The notes under the pieces: model-generated
Told to the model about the DNA's origin: nothing
The model's database searches: none
What the model saw: only the letters and a program-made list of their open reading frames with translations
Shown: positions 25,881 through 34,260 of the stretch, piece after piece
How positions within the stretch are numbered: the first letter of the stretch is position 1
How the letters are laid out: every line of letters starts with the position of its first letter
Translations under genes and position numbers: made by a program
Source of the DNA: Tautonia plasticadhaerens
GTDB taxonomy: Bacteria; Planctomycetota; Planctomycetia; Isosphaerales; Isosphaeraceae
Direction: 5' to 3'
Length of the DNA stretch: 64,000 nucleotides
Assembly (NCBI RefSeq): GCF_007752535.1
Contig: NZ_CP036426.1
Span: 496,001 to 560,000 of the forward strand

Positions 25881-27350
25881 TCAGGCGTCCGGGTCGATCG
25901 GGAACATGGGCCGACGGATGCGGAGATAGGAGAAGCGTCTCGGGTCGATCGCGGTCAGGCCCGGGGTGTCGACCTCGATGATCTCCCCGGCGATCGGCCC
26001 GTAGGCGGCCTTGTAGGCGACGGCGGCCTTGGCGACGAGGATCGACCGGGAGGCCGCGTCGATGCCCAGGCTGGTGAGCTGGCCCAGGCTGAACGGGGGC
26101 GTCCGCAAGGTGTTCAGCACCAGCAGGATCGGGCCGGGCAGCTCGACCACCGCCGTCGGCCCCTGGTCGTTCAGACGGCGGCCGCCGTGCCGGGCCTGTT
26201 CTTCCACCCAGGTCCCCTCGTGCAGGGATCGGACGACCCCCGACACCGACACCGGCCCGCCGTACTCGGCGCCCCCCCGGCCTCCCACGGGCCGCTCGAA
26301 GCGGGCCCCGGGGCCGATCGCACGGGCCTCGGCGACGGCCTCGGGGTCGTGGATCACGACGACGGCGTCCCGGGCCCCCTGTCGGATCAGCTCGGAGAGC
26401 AGCAGGGTGCCGTCCCCCGGCGTCCCGCCGCCGATGTTGTCCCCCAGGTCGACCAGGACGACGGGCGATCGGTCGGAGGCGATCGCCCGGCGGACGGCCT
26501 CGGCTGCCTCGGGGCGTCGGACATCCAGCTCGTGGCGGATCTCCCACATCCGGGCGGCCAGTTCGTCGGCCACGGCCCGGGCAAGCCCGCGGTCGCCGTC
26601 GGCCACGGCGATCACCGACGGACCCATCTCCGGCACGTCGGCATACGGGAACCCGGCCATCAGGCTGACCGAGATCATCCCCGGCCGGCGCTCGGCCTGC
26701 CGGGCCATGCCGAGCAGCGACCGCATCGGCTCCCGGTCGGTCTCCTGCCCCAGCAGGTTGATGATCAGGGGGGGGCTGGCGACCTCGGTCACCGGGCGGG
26801 ATTCCCCCCGGACTGCCGAGGCGACGACCCGGGCGGCGATCAGGCCCCGCTCGCGTTGGTCGACGTGGGGGTAGGTCTGATAGCCGACCAGGGCGTCGGC
26901 GTGCCGGGCCATCGCGGGGGAGACGTTGGCGTGGTAGTCCAGCGAGGCGACGATGGGGCGATCGGCCCCGATCGCCGCCCGGAGGCGTCGGAGGACCTCG
27001 CCGTCGGCGTCGGGGTGCCCGGGGGTGACCATCGCCCCGTGGAGTGCCAGCAGCAGGCCGTCGACCGGAGCCCGGCGGAGGGCGTCGATGATCCGGGTGA
27101 CGACCTCGTCGAGGACCGAGTCTTCGACCGGCCCGCCCGGGGTGGCCCAGGCCATGGTGGTCGGCACCGCCTCGAGGCCGAACCGGGAGACCCCCTCCAG
27201 GAACCCGCCGACCTCGTGGTGGGCGTCTCGCCAGACGGGGAGCAGGTCCGCCCCGTCGGCCAGGCTGCCGGCCCGGAAGTCGTCCAGCCCGGTGGCCGTC
27301 CCGGAGAAGGTGTTCGACTCGTGCATCAGGCCGCCGACCGCGATCCGCAT
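25881..27350 (-). CDS. M81 family (MlrC-like) metallopeptidase
   Basis: The protein has 489 residues. MRIAVGGLMHESNTFSG at the N-terminus, LHGAMVTPGHPDADGEVLRRLR, SLDYHANVSP, YQTYPHVDQRERG and VLVDLGDNIGGGTPGDGT are all typical of the MlrC family, named for the last enzyme of microcystin degradation. Asp, His and His in these stretches are the likely zinc ligands. There is no signal peptide, so it is cytoplasmic. Most MlrC homologues have unknown substrates, and nothing here suggests microcystin. It is divergent from the DinB-like gene across a 258-nt region that must hold both promoters. Confidence 0.93.
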   Translation of the reverse strand: MRIAVGGLMHESNTFSGTATGLDDFRAGSLADGADLLPVWRDAHHEVGGFLEGVSRFGLEAVPTTMAWATPGGPVEDSVLDEVVTRIIDALRRAPVDGLLLALHGAMVTPGHPDADGEVLRRLRAAIGADRPIVASLDYHANVSPAMARHADALVGYQTYPHVDQRERGLIAARVVASAVRGESRPVTEVASPPLIINLLGQETDREPMRSLLGMARQAERRPGMISVSLMAGFPYADVPEMGPSVIAVADGDRGLARAVADELAARMWEIRHELDVRRPEAAEAVRRAIASDRSPVVLVDLGDNIGGGTPGDGTLLLSELIRQGARDAVVVIHDPEAVAEARAIGPGARFERPVGGRGGAEYGGPVSVSGVVRSLHEGTWVEEQARHGGRRLNDQGPTAVVELPGPILLVLNTLRTPPFSLGQLTSLGIDAASRSILVAKAAVAYKAAYGPIAGEIIEVDTPGLTAIDPRRFSYLRIRRPMFPIDPDA

Positions 27351-27608
27351 GGGGATCCACCTCCGGTTCCTCGGATTCCTGCGGGGCGTCGACTCCCGCC
27401 CGGTCGTCGGCCTCGATCGAGCCCCTATCCTCTCGGGGGAGCCCCGACCTGTCGAGGAGGCAGCGGCGGACGACGCCCGTGATCCCCATCAACGACCGAC
27501 CTCCCGCTCGACGCATTCCCCCGAGAAATCGGTTCCTGACGACCCGGGGACCTGCTCCCTTGCGACCGGCCCCGTGGCCGGGCATCATCGCCGCCGGAGA
27601 CCGCCCCC

Positions 27609-28100
27609 ATGTGCATCGCCCACCCCCCCGCCGCGATCCGGATCCTGCTCGACCTGCTCGACCGCGCCTACGACCACAAGTCCTGGCACGGCCCGAACTT
27701 CAGGGGGGCGGTCCGACGCGTCTCCGCCGAGGTCGCCCGATGGGGGCCGGGCCCGGGTCGGCACTCCATCGCCGAGCAGGTCCTGCATGCCTCCTACTGG
27801 AAATACACCGTGAGGCGTCGGATCCGGGGCGACCGCCGGGGGTCGTTCGCGATCCGGGGGAGCAACTGGTTCCCCGTCGGCCCCGACCTGGACGACGAAC
27901 GGTGGCGGGACCATCTCCGGTTGCTGGCGGAGGAACACCGGAGGCTGAGGCTCACCGTGGCCGAACTGACGCCCGATCGCCTGGCCGAGGTGCCCGAAGG
28001 GGGCCGGTCGGACCTCGAAGGGCTGATCTCGGGCATCGCCGCCCACGACGTCTACCACGCGGGCCAGATCCAGCTCCTGAAACGCTTGCACGCAAACTGA
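27609..28100 (+). CDS. DinB family protein
   Basis: The protein has 163 residues and looks like a four-helix bundle. The pattern HSIAEQVLHASYWKYTVRR followed near the C-terminus by IAAHDVYHAGQIQLLK supplies the three histidines that bind metal in DinB/YfiT-like proteins. Members are often thiol-dependent transferases or uncharacterised damage-response proteins. The N-terminal sequence (ILLDLLDRAYDHKSWHGPNFRGAV) is usual for the planctomycete and acidobacterial branch. It is a single gene; a GC-rich hairpin follows its stop. Confidence 0.87.
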   Translation: MCIAHPPAAIRILLDLLDRAYDHKSWHGPNFRGAVRRVSAEVARWGPGPGRHSIAEQVLHASYWKYTVRRRIRGDRRGSFAIRGSNWFPVGPDLDDERWRDHLRLLAEEHRRLRLTVAELTPDRLAEVPEGGRSDLEGLISGIAAHDVYHAGQIQLLKRLHAN

Positions 28101-28121
28101 TAAGAAGGGATGAGAGGCCCC

Positions 28122-28141
28122 GGCGGCCGGGACCGGCCGCC
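28122..28141. terminator. Hairpin downstream of the DinB-like gene
   Basis: GGCGGCC-GGGACC-GGCCGCC, a perfect 7-bp stem, begins 21 nt after the DinB-like stop codon and precedes the next gene cluster. No T-tract follows. Confidence 0.4.
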
Positions 28142-28201
28142 TCCTCGACCCACCCGGAGCCCGGCCGGATCAGGCCGAACCCGACCCGGACGGAGAGACT
28201 C

Positions 28202-29680
28202 ATGCATCGACGCCGATGGCTCCAGGCCTCGACCGCCCTCGCCGCCTCTCCCCTGATGTCGCTTGCCCGGGCCGGTGCCCCACTCCGGGCCGAGGCCGGC
28301 GACGGCGAGGGGGTGATCGACCTCGGATCCCGACGCGAGCTGTTCGTCGACCGGTACCTGATCGACCGCCTCGACGGGGATGCCCGTATCGCCCTAGAGC
28401 GGCCGAGGGACGAGGGGATTGTCCACCGCTTCGACCGCCCCTACGAGGGCCCCTTCTGCGGCTACGCGACGGTCATCCACGACGGCCCCCTGTACCGCCT
28501 CTATTACCGGGGCCTGCCCCGGGCAGGGGTCGACGGTAGCGCCGCCGAGGTCACCTGCTACGCCGAGTCGACCGACGGCATCCGCTGGGACCGCCCCGAG
28601 TTGGGCTTCTTCGAGTACGACGGGAGTAAGGCGAACAACATCGTCCTCGCCGGCATGCCCCCCTTCTCGCACAACTTCTGCCCGATGCTCGACCCCCGGC
28701 CCGGCGTGCCCGGCGACCGGCGCTACAAGGCCCTCGCCGGCACCGGTAAGTCTGGTTTGCACGCCTTCGCCTCCGACGACGGCATCCGCTGGCGACGGCT
28801 CGGAGACGGCCCCGTGATCGCGCAAGGGGCGTTCGATTCCCAGAACGTCCCCCTCTGGTCGGAGCACGAGGGGAGATATCTTTGCTACTTCCGGGTCTTC
28901 GTCGACGGCGACCGCCGGATCGCCCGGACGACCTCGGAGGACTTCCTCCGCTGGACCGAGCCCGAGCTGATGTCCTACGGCGACCGGCCGGTCGAGCACC
29001 TCTACACGAACCAGACGAGCCCGTACTTCCGGGCTCCCCACCTGCTGATCGGCATTGCCGCCCGGTTCATGCCCGGCCGCCGGGTCATCTCCGCAGAGCA
29101 GGCCGAGGCGATCGGCGTCGACCCGGGCTACTTCGGCGACTGCTCCGACGCCGTCCTGATCAGCTCCCGGGGGGGCGACCACTATGATCGCACCTATATG
29201 GAAGGGTTCATCGTCCCCGGGATCGGCCCCGAGAACTGGGTCTCCCGGACGAACTACCCGGCCCTGAACGTCGTGCCGACGGGCCCGGCCGAGATGTCGG
29301 TCTACGTCAACCAGAACTACGGGCAGGCCACCGCCCACCTCCGCCGCTACTCGATGAGGCTCGACGGCTTCGCCCGGGTCCGGGCCGGGTACGACGGGGG
29401 CGAACTCGTCTCGAAGCCGTTGACCTTCGACGGCCGCCGCCTGGAGCTGAACTTCGAGACCTCCGCCGCGGGCGGGATCCGGGTCGAAGTCCGGGATCCC
29501 GAGGGGGGCCCGATCCCCGGCTATTCGCTCGCCGAGTCGGTCGAGACGATCGGAAACGAGGTCGGACGGGCCGTCTCCTGGCGGGGCGGCGAGGACGTCT
29601 CCCCGCTGGCCGGGCGGCCGGCCCGCCTGAGGTTCATGCTCAAGGACGCGAGCATCTACGCGCTCCAATTCACCTCCTGA
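28202..29680 (+). CDS. Secreted beta-propeller protein, glycoside hydrolase-like
   Basis: The protein is 492 residues from ATG 28202 (GGAGAG upstream); the frame is open far upstream but those residues are low-complexity. The N-terminus HRRRWLQASTALAASPLMSLA is a Tat- or Sec-like signal. The mature part begins IDLGSRRELFVDRYLIDRLDG and contains repeated YRLYYRG, ITCYAESTDGIRWDRPELGFFEYDG-like and LCYFRVFVDGDRRIARTTSEDF strands, the pattern of five-bladed GH32/GH43/GH130-type propellers. Catalytic acids cannot be assigned by eye. It is the first gene of a tight five-gene cluster with sugar-acid and amide-cleaving enzymes. Confidence 0.85.
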   Translation: MHRRRWLQASTALAASPLMSLARAGAPLRAEAGDGEGVIDLGSRRELFVDRYLIDRLDGDARIALERPRDEGIVHRFDRPYEGPFCGYATVIHDGPLYRLYYRGLPRAGVDGSAAEVTCYAESTDGIRWDRPELGFFEYDGSKANNIVLAGMPPFSHNFCPMLDPRPGVPGDRRYKALAGTGKSGLHAFASDDGIRWRRLGDGPVIAQGAFDSQNVPLWSEHEGRYLCYFRVFVDGDRRIARTTSEDFLRWTEPELMSYGDRPVEHLYTNQTSPYFRAPHLLIGIAARFMPGRRVISAEQAEAIGVDPGYFGDCSDAVLISSRGGDHYDRTYMEGFIVPGIGPENWVSRTNYPALNVVPTGPAEMSVYVNQNYGQATAHLRRYSMRLDGFARVRAGYDGGELVSKPLTFDGRRLELNFETSAAGGIRVEVRDPEGGPIPGYSLAESVETIGNEVGRAVSWRGGEDVSPLAGRPARLRFMLKDASIYALQFTS

Positions 29681-29700
29681 CCCGACGACGGGGGACCGAC

Positions 29701-30840
29701 GTGGCGATCGTGGAACTGGAAATCTGCCCGCTGACCGGGGCGACCGTCGACGGCGGCTGGCCGCAGGGGCACGAGCCGCAGGAGAACCTGCACACCCTGC
29801 TCATCCTCCGAGACGACGACGGGAGGGAGGGCTACGGGAGCTGCTTCACCTCGGGATCGCTCGTGGCCGGGGCGGTGGGGTTGCTCTGGCCGATGCTCCG
29901 GGGGGAGTCGTCGGTGGAGCCGGAACGGGTCTCGGAGACGCTCCGCCAGTCCTCCTTCTGGCAAGGGCGAGGGGGGGCCGTCGAGCACGCGATCAGCGGG
30001 ATCGACCTCGCCCTCTGGGATCTCATGGGCAAGGCCTGCGGCCAGCCCGTCTCCCGGCTCCTGGGGGGCGACTACCGGCGCTCGATCAAGCCGTATGGGT
30101 CGATCCTCTTCGATGAACCCGAGCCCCTCCGGCGGACCCTGTCGAGCGTGATCGATCGCGGGTTCCGGGCGATCAAGCTCGGCTGGCGGCCGTTCGGCCG
30201 CCGGGACCGGGCGTTCGACGAGCTGATCGTCAGGACGGCCCGGCAGGAGGTGGGGGACGGGGTCGAGCTGATGGTCGACGCCGGCGGCAGCGAGCAGTTC
30301 TGGCCGCACGGCACCAACTGGGCCCGGAACACCGCCGAGATGTTGGCGGACCACGGCATCACCTGGTTCGAGGAGCCCCTGCCCCCCGACGACCTGGAGG
30401 GTTACGTCGAGCTGACCCGGGTCTCCCCTGTGCCGATCGCCGGGGGTGAGGTCCTCACGCGTCGGCAGTCGTTCCGGCCCTGGATCGAGCGCCGGGCCGT
30501 CGACATCCTCCAGCCGGACTGCACCAAGAACGGCGGCCTGACCGAGTCCCGCCGGATCGCCTGGCTGGCGAGCGAGCACAACATCCAGGTCGTCCCCCAC
30601 GGGTGGAACACGGCGGTCGGCCTGGCGGCCGACCTCCAGTTCTCGGCCTCGATCCCGGTGGCCCGGTACGTCGAGTACCTCACGCCCTGCGCCTACATCG
30701 AGGAGATCGCCGCCCGGCCCTTCCGGCTCGACGACCGGGGGTTCCTGGAAATCCCCTCGGGGCCGGGGCTCGGGATCGAGCTGGATGCCGATACCCTCAA
30801 GCGATTCTCGCCGGATCGGACCGTGTTCCGGTCCCAATAG
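29701..30840 (+). CDS. Enolase superfamily, mandelate racemase subgroup (acid-sugar dehydratase-like)
   Basis: The protein is 379 residues from a GTG start, 20 nt after the preceding stop. Metal ligands are D193 (LMVDAGG), E224 (WFEEP) and E250 (AGGE). D273 (QPDCTKNGG) and H300 (VVPHGWN) form the His-Asp dyad of mandelate racemase-type enzymes. The usual KxK motif reads K159-L-G, so the second lysine base is missing, as in several acid-sugar dehydratases that use only the His side. It most likely dehydrates an aldonate or uronate-derived acid. The nearby MFS transporter of the anion-cation symporter type fits such a substrate. Confidence 0.9.
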   Translation: MAIVELEICPLTGATVDGGWPQGHEPQENLHTLLILRDDDGREGYGSCFTSGSLVAGAVGLLWPMLRGESSVEPERVSETLRQSSFWQGRGGAVEHAISGIDLALWDLMGKACGQPVSRLLGGDYRRSIKPYGSILFDEPEPLRRTLSSVIDRGFRAIKLGWRPFGRRDRAFDELIVRTARQEVGDGVELMVDAGGSEQFWPHGTNWARNTAEMLADHGITWFEEPLPPDDLEGYVELTRVSPVPIAGGEVLTRRQSFRPWIERRAVDILQPDCTKNGGLTESRRIAWLASEHNIQVVPHGWNTAVGLAADLQFSASIPVARYVEYLTPCAYIEEIAARPFRLDDRGFLEIPSGPGLGIELDADTLKRFSPDRTVFRSQ

Positions 30841-30861
30841 TCCTTCCCGAGGAAGTCGCCG

Positions 30862-31896
30862 ATGGCCACCCGATCCGTCGTCCTGCCCGACGACCTCGAC
30901 CTCGAGACGCCCGGACGCCGCGACTACTGGGTCGCGCTGGAGCACGACACGATGTGGGGGGCCCATCTCATCCCCCTCACCGTGTTCGTCGGCCCGAGGG
31001 CCGAGCCGGGCCGGGGCCTCGTGGCCTTCGGATCCACCCACGGGAACGAATATGAGGGGCCGTCGGCGATCAAGGGGCTGCTCGGCGAGATCGACCCCGC
31101 CCGGGTGCTCGGCCGGATCGTCCTGGTCCCGGTGCTGAATGTCGAGGCGTTCCGGACCGGCACGAGGGACAGCGTCGGTGCCGACGGGGTGAACCTGAAC
31201 CGGGCGTTCGTCGAGGGGGCGGGCCGGGGGGCGCCGCTCGGGGGGATCACGCACCGCATCGCCGACCTCGTCCGCCGGCAGATCTGGCCCTACGTGCATG
31301 TCGTGCTCGACCTGCATTCCGGCGGGCAGCAGATCCGGTTCGCCCCGTGTGCCAGCTTCCACCCGATCGACGACCCCGAGTTGGCCCGGTCGACCCGGGA
31401 GACGGCCCGGTGGTTCGGCACGCCGCTGGTGATGCTCTACCAGAATCGGACCCCGGGGCTGCTGACCAGCGAGGCCGAGCGCCTGGGCAAGGTCACCGTC
31501 GGCACCGAGCTGGGCTGGGGGGAGGCGGTCCTGGCCGAAGGGGTCCGCTACGGCCGCCAGGGGATCCTCGCCGCGGCGGTCCGGCACGGGCAGCTCGACG
31601 GGGAGGTGGAGCCGATCGGCCACCATGCCTCGGGGACCCAGTTCTGTGCGGCCATCGTCGACTTCGACTGCTACGTGCCGGCCCCCTTCGAGGGCCACTA
31701 CGAGGAGGTCCTGCCCTGCGGCTCCCGGGTCGCGAAGGGGGTGCTCGTCGGCAGGCTGCACGACTTCGGGCGGATCGACGAGCCCGGCTGGCCCGTAGAG
31801 GCGCCAGTCGAAGGGATCGTGGTCGGTCAGGCCTGGGGGGCCCGGGTCCGCCAGGGGCAGTTCATCCTCTGCGTCGGCGTCGAGCAATCCTGGTGA
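30862..31896 (+). CDS. Succinylglutamate desuccinylase/aspartoacylase family zinc hydrolase
   Basis: The protein has 344 residues. H60 and E63 (STHGNEYEG) and H152 (LDLHSGG) are the expected zinc ligands of this M14-related family, and NLNRAF (111-116) is its usual substrate-binding stretch. The C-terminal third is a small beta domain (EGIVVGQAWGARVRQGQFILCVG). The family cleaves N-acyl groups from amino acids or similar amides. It is 21 nt after the enolase-superfamily gene, so co-transcribed. Its presence suggests that the cluster handles an N-acylated or amide-linked compound, but this is inference. Confidence 0.9.
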   Translation: MATRSVVLPDDLDLETPGRRDYWVALEHDTMWGAHLIPLTVFVGPRAEPGRGLVAFGSTHGNEYEGPSAIKGLLGEIDPARVLGRIVLVPVLNVEAFRTGTRDSVGADGVNLNRAFVEGAGRGAPLGGITHRIADLVRRQIWPYVHVVLDLHSGGQQIRFAPCASFHPIDDPELARSTRETARWFGTPLVMLYQNRTPGLLTSEAERLGKVTVGTELGWGEAVLAEGVRYGRQGILAAAVRHGQLDGEVEPIGHHASGTQFCAAIVDFDCYVPAPFEGHYEEVLPCGSRVAKGVLVGRLHDFGRIDEPGWPVEAPVEGIVVGQAWGARVRQGQFILCVGVEQSW

Positions 31897-31915
31897 CGGA
31901 GGGGGTCGTAAGCCC

Positions 31916-33268
31916 ATGATCGGAGGCAGCCCGGACCGCCCCACCAACGTCCGCTGGGGCGTCTTCGCCTTGGCCTGCGGGATGTCCTTCCTGCTGTACC
32001 TGCACCGCTACACCTGGAACATCGTCGGGCCGAAGCTGCAGGAGGAATACGGGTTCTCGAACACGCAGGCGGGGCTCCTGTTCTCGTTGTTCTACTACAC
32101 CTACGCCCTCGGGCAGATCCCCAGCGGCGTGGTCGTCGACCGCTTCGGGCCGCATCGGTTCCTGTCGGCGATCGTCGTCCTCTGGTCGCTGTCGCTGGCC
32201 GCGCTGGGGCAGACGGCGATGCTCTGGCTGCTGGGGGCCTGGCGGCTCGTCTTCGGAGCGGCCCAGGCGGGCTGCTACCCCGCCCTGACCAAGGTGACCC
32301 GCAGCTGGTTCCCGGCCGGGCGCCGGACGGTCCTCCAGGGGTGGATCGCCACCACCTTCGGGAGAGGGGGCGGGGCGCTCTCGCCGATCCTCCTGGGGAC
32401 GCTGCTGATGGGGGGCCTGGGCCTCTCCTGGGAGACGTCGCTGATCATCCTGGGGGGACTCGGCCTCGCCTACGGCCTGGTCTTCTTCGTCACGTTCCGA
32501 AACTCCCCCGACGAGCACCCCGGCGTGAACGAACGGGAGCGGGCGCTGATCGGCGAGGGGTCGACCGGGTCGGGGCCGAAGTCCCGCGCCGTCCTCCCGG
32601 CCGGCCGCACCTTCCGGAGCCGGAGCATGCGCTTCTTCGTGCTCCAGCAGTTCCTCGACGCCGGGTCCGACGTGGTCTTCGTCTCGCTGATCGGCACCTA
32701 CTTCCTGAGGGCGAGGGGCTTCGACATCGCCCAGACCGGCTGGCTGGCGAGCCTCCCGCTCTGGGGAGGGGCGCTCGGCGGGATCGCCGGGGGCTGGCTG
32801 AACGACCGCCTGATCGCCGCGACGGGGAGCCGTCGGTGGTCCCGGAGCGGGGTCGGCTTCGTCGGCAAGCTGATCGGCTGCGTCATGCTCGCCCTGGTCG
32901 TCCGGCAGCCGGGCGGGGTGGCGGCGGCCTGGGTGCTGATGGTGGCGAAGTTCTTCAGTGACTGGAGCCAGCCGACCGTCTGGGGGACCTGCACCGACCT
33001 CGGCGGCCGCTTCAGCGCCACCGTCTTCAGCGTCATCAACACGGCCGGCACGCTCGGCGGCGTGGTGATGCCATTGGTCTTCGGCGTCGTGCTCGATGCC
33101 TTCACCACCGGGACCGGGCCCGACGTCATCTCGACCGACTGGGGCCCCCTGTTCGTGATGCTCTCGGCCATGTACCTGGGGAGCGGGCTCTGCTGGCTCC
33201 TGATCGACTGCACCCGATCGCTCGACGTCGAGGAGAAGCCGACGGCCCTCGACCCGGAATCGATCTGA
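31916..33268 (+). CDS. MFS transporter, anion:cation symporter-like
   Basis: The protein has 450 residues with about 12 membrane segments. CGMSFLLYLHRYTWNIVGPKLQEEYGFSNTQAGLLFSLFYYTYALGQIPSGVVVDRFGPH is the N-terminal signature of the ACS family (hexuronate, glucarate and galactonate transporters), including the RFG(P/R) loop motif. A strong ribosome site (GGAGGGGG) lies upstream. It is probably the uptake system for the acidic substrate processed by the neighbouring dehydratase-like enzyme. Confidence 0.93.
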   Translation: MIGGSPDRPTNVRWGVFALACGMSFLLYLHRYTWNIVGPKLQEEYGFSNTQAGLLFSLFYYTYALGQIPSGVVVDRFGPHRFLSAIVVLWSLSLAALGQTAMLWLLGAWRLVFGAAQAGCYPALTKVTRSWFPAGRRTVLQGWIATTFGRGGGALSPILLGTLLMGGLGLSWETSLIILGGLGLAYGLVFFVTFRNSPDEHPGVNERERALIGEGSTGSGPKSRAVLPAGRTFRSRSMRFFVLQQFLDAGSDVVFVSLIGTYFLRARGFDIAQTGWLASLPLWGGALGGIAGGWLNDRLIAATGSRRWSRSGVGFVGKLIGCVMLALVVRQPGGVAAAWVLMVAKFFSDWSQPTVWGTCTDLGGRFSATVFSVINTAGTLGGVVMPLVFGVVLDAFTTGTGPDVISTDWGPLFVMLSAMYLGSGLCWLLIDCTRSLDVEEKPTALDPESI

Positions 33269-33291
33269 ACCGAAACACCGAGGTCCACCCG

Positions 33292-34116
33292 ATGTCCCGA
33301 GCCTCGACCGAGTACCGCTACAACCGGCTCACCTGGCCGGAGATGAACGAGGCGATCGCGCGGCAGAAGCTCGTCATCCTGCCCACCGGCTCGACCGAGC
33401 AGCACGGGCACCACCTGCCCCTCGACGTGGACCTGTTCCTCTGCGAGTCGGTCTGCCAGGAGGTCGGCCGGCGGGCGCCGGACAGGGTGCTGGTGCTCCC
33501 GCCGATCCCCTACGGCCTGAACCTGCACCACATCGACTTCCCGGGCACGATCCACGTCGAGCCCGACGTCTTCATCAACTTCTGCCTGAACGTCACCAAG
33601 AGCGTCGCTTACCACGGATTCCGGAAGATCCTGGTCGTGAACGGCCACGGCTCGAACGCCCCGCTGATCGACCTGGTCGCCCGGAAGACGGTGCTGGAGA
33701 CGGAGTCGCTCTGCTTCGCGACGACGTACTTCTGGTTCCTGATGGAGGCGTTCAAGGAGGTCCGGGAGTCGGAGGTGATCGCGCACGCCGACGAGTTCGA
33801 GACCTCGCTCTACCTGCACCTGGCCGGCGACCGGGTCCAGATGGACAAGGCGGTCGAGGACAACGACCGCATGGGGGAGTTCGTCAGCAGCGACAGCACC
33901 ATGAACTACTTCGTCCGCTTCAACGACTACTGGGGCCGCTGGACCCAGACCGGCGTGCACGGCGACCCCACCAAGGCCACCGCCGAGAAGGGTCGGATCA
34001 TCTTCGAGGCGGCGGTCGACGGCCTCGTCCGCCTGGTCGACGAGCTGCGCGACTGGCCGATCGAGCGTCGGGCCGACATGCATGCGGGACCGGTCCAGTC
34101 CCAGATCCGCTGGTAG
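33292..34116 (+). CDS. Creatininase family amidohydrolase
   Basis: The protein has 274 residues. E36, H38 and D47 (STEQHGHHLPLDVD), the His of VVNGHGSN and the Glu of ADEFETS match the two-metal site of creatininase-like enzymes. The family opens cyclic or linear amides (creatinine, and formamides in cofactor pathways). Last in the five-gene cluster, it adds a second amide-cleaving activity next to the aspartoacylase-like protein. It has no signal peptide, so it is cytoplasmic. Confidence 0.92.
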   Translation: MSRASTEYRYNRLTWPEMNEAIARQKLVILPTGSTEQHGHHLPLDVDLFLCESVCQEVGRRAPDRVLVLPPIPYGLNLHHIDFPGTIHVEPDVFINFCLNVTKSVAYHGFRKILVVNGHGSNAPLIDLVARKTVLETESLCFATTYFWFLMEAFKEVRESEVIAHADEFETSLYLHLAGDRVQMDKAVEDNDRMGEFVSSDSTMNYFVRFNDYWGRWTQTGVHGDPTKATAEKGRIIFEAAVDGLVRLVDELRDWPIERRADMHAGPVQSQIRW

Positions 34117-34260
34117 CCGCGAATCGGCCGGATCGGGAGCGGGTGGGTCGGTCGAGGAGGTTGTGATCGGGCGTCGGGCCCCGCTATGATTAACATCCTT
34201 GGGATTCCGGTTCAACCGAGCGTCCCCGCGACATCGATTCCCTCGCCCGCCCGGGATGCC

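Noticed and set aside
29656-31947. Minus-strand ORF of about 763 codons across the catabolic cluster
   Set aside because: It is antisense to two enzymes with intact catalytic motifs; no domain is visible.
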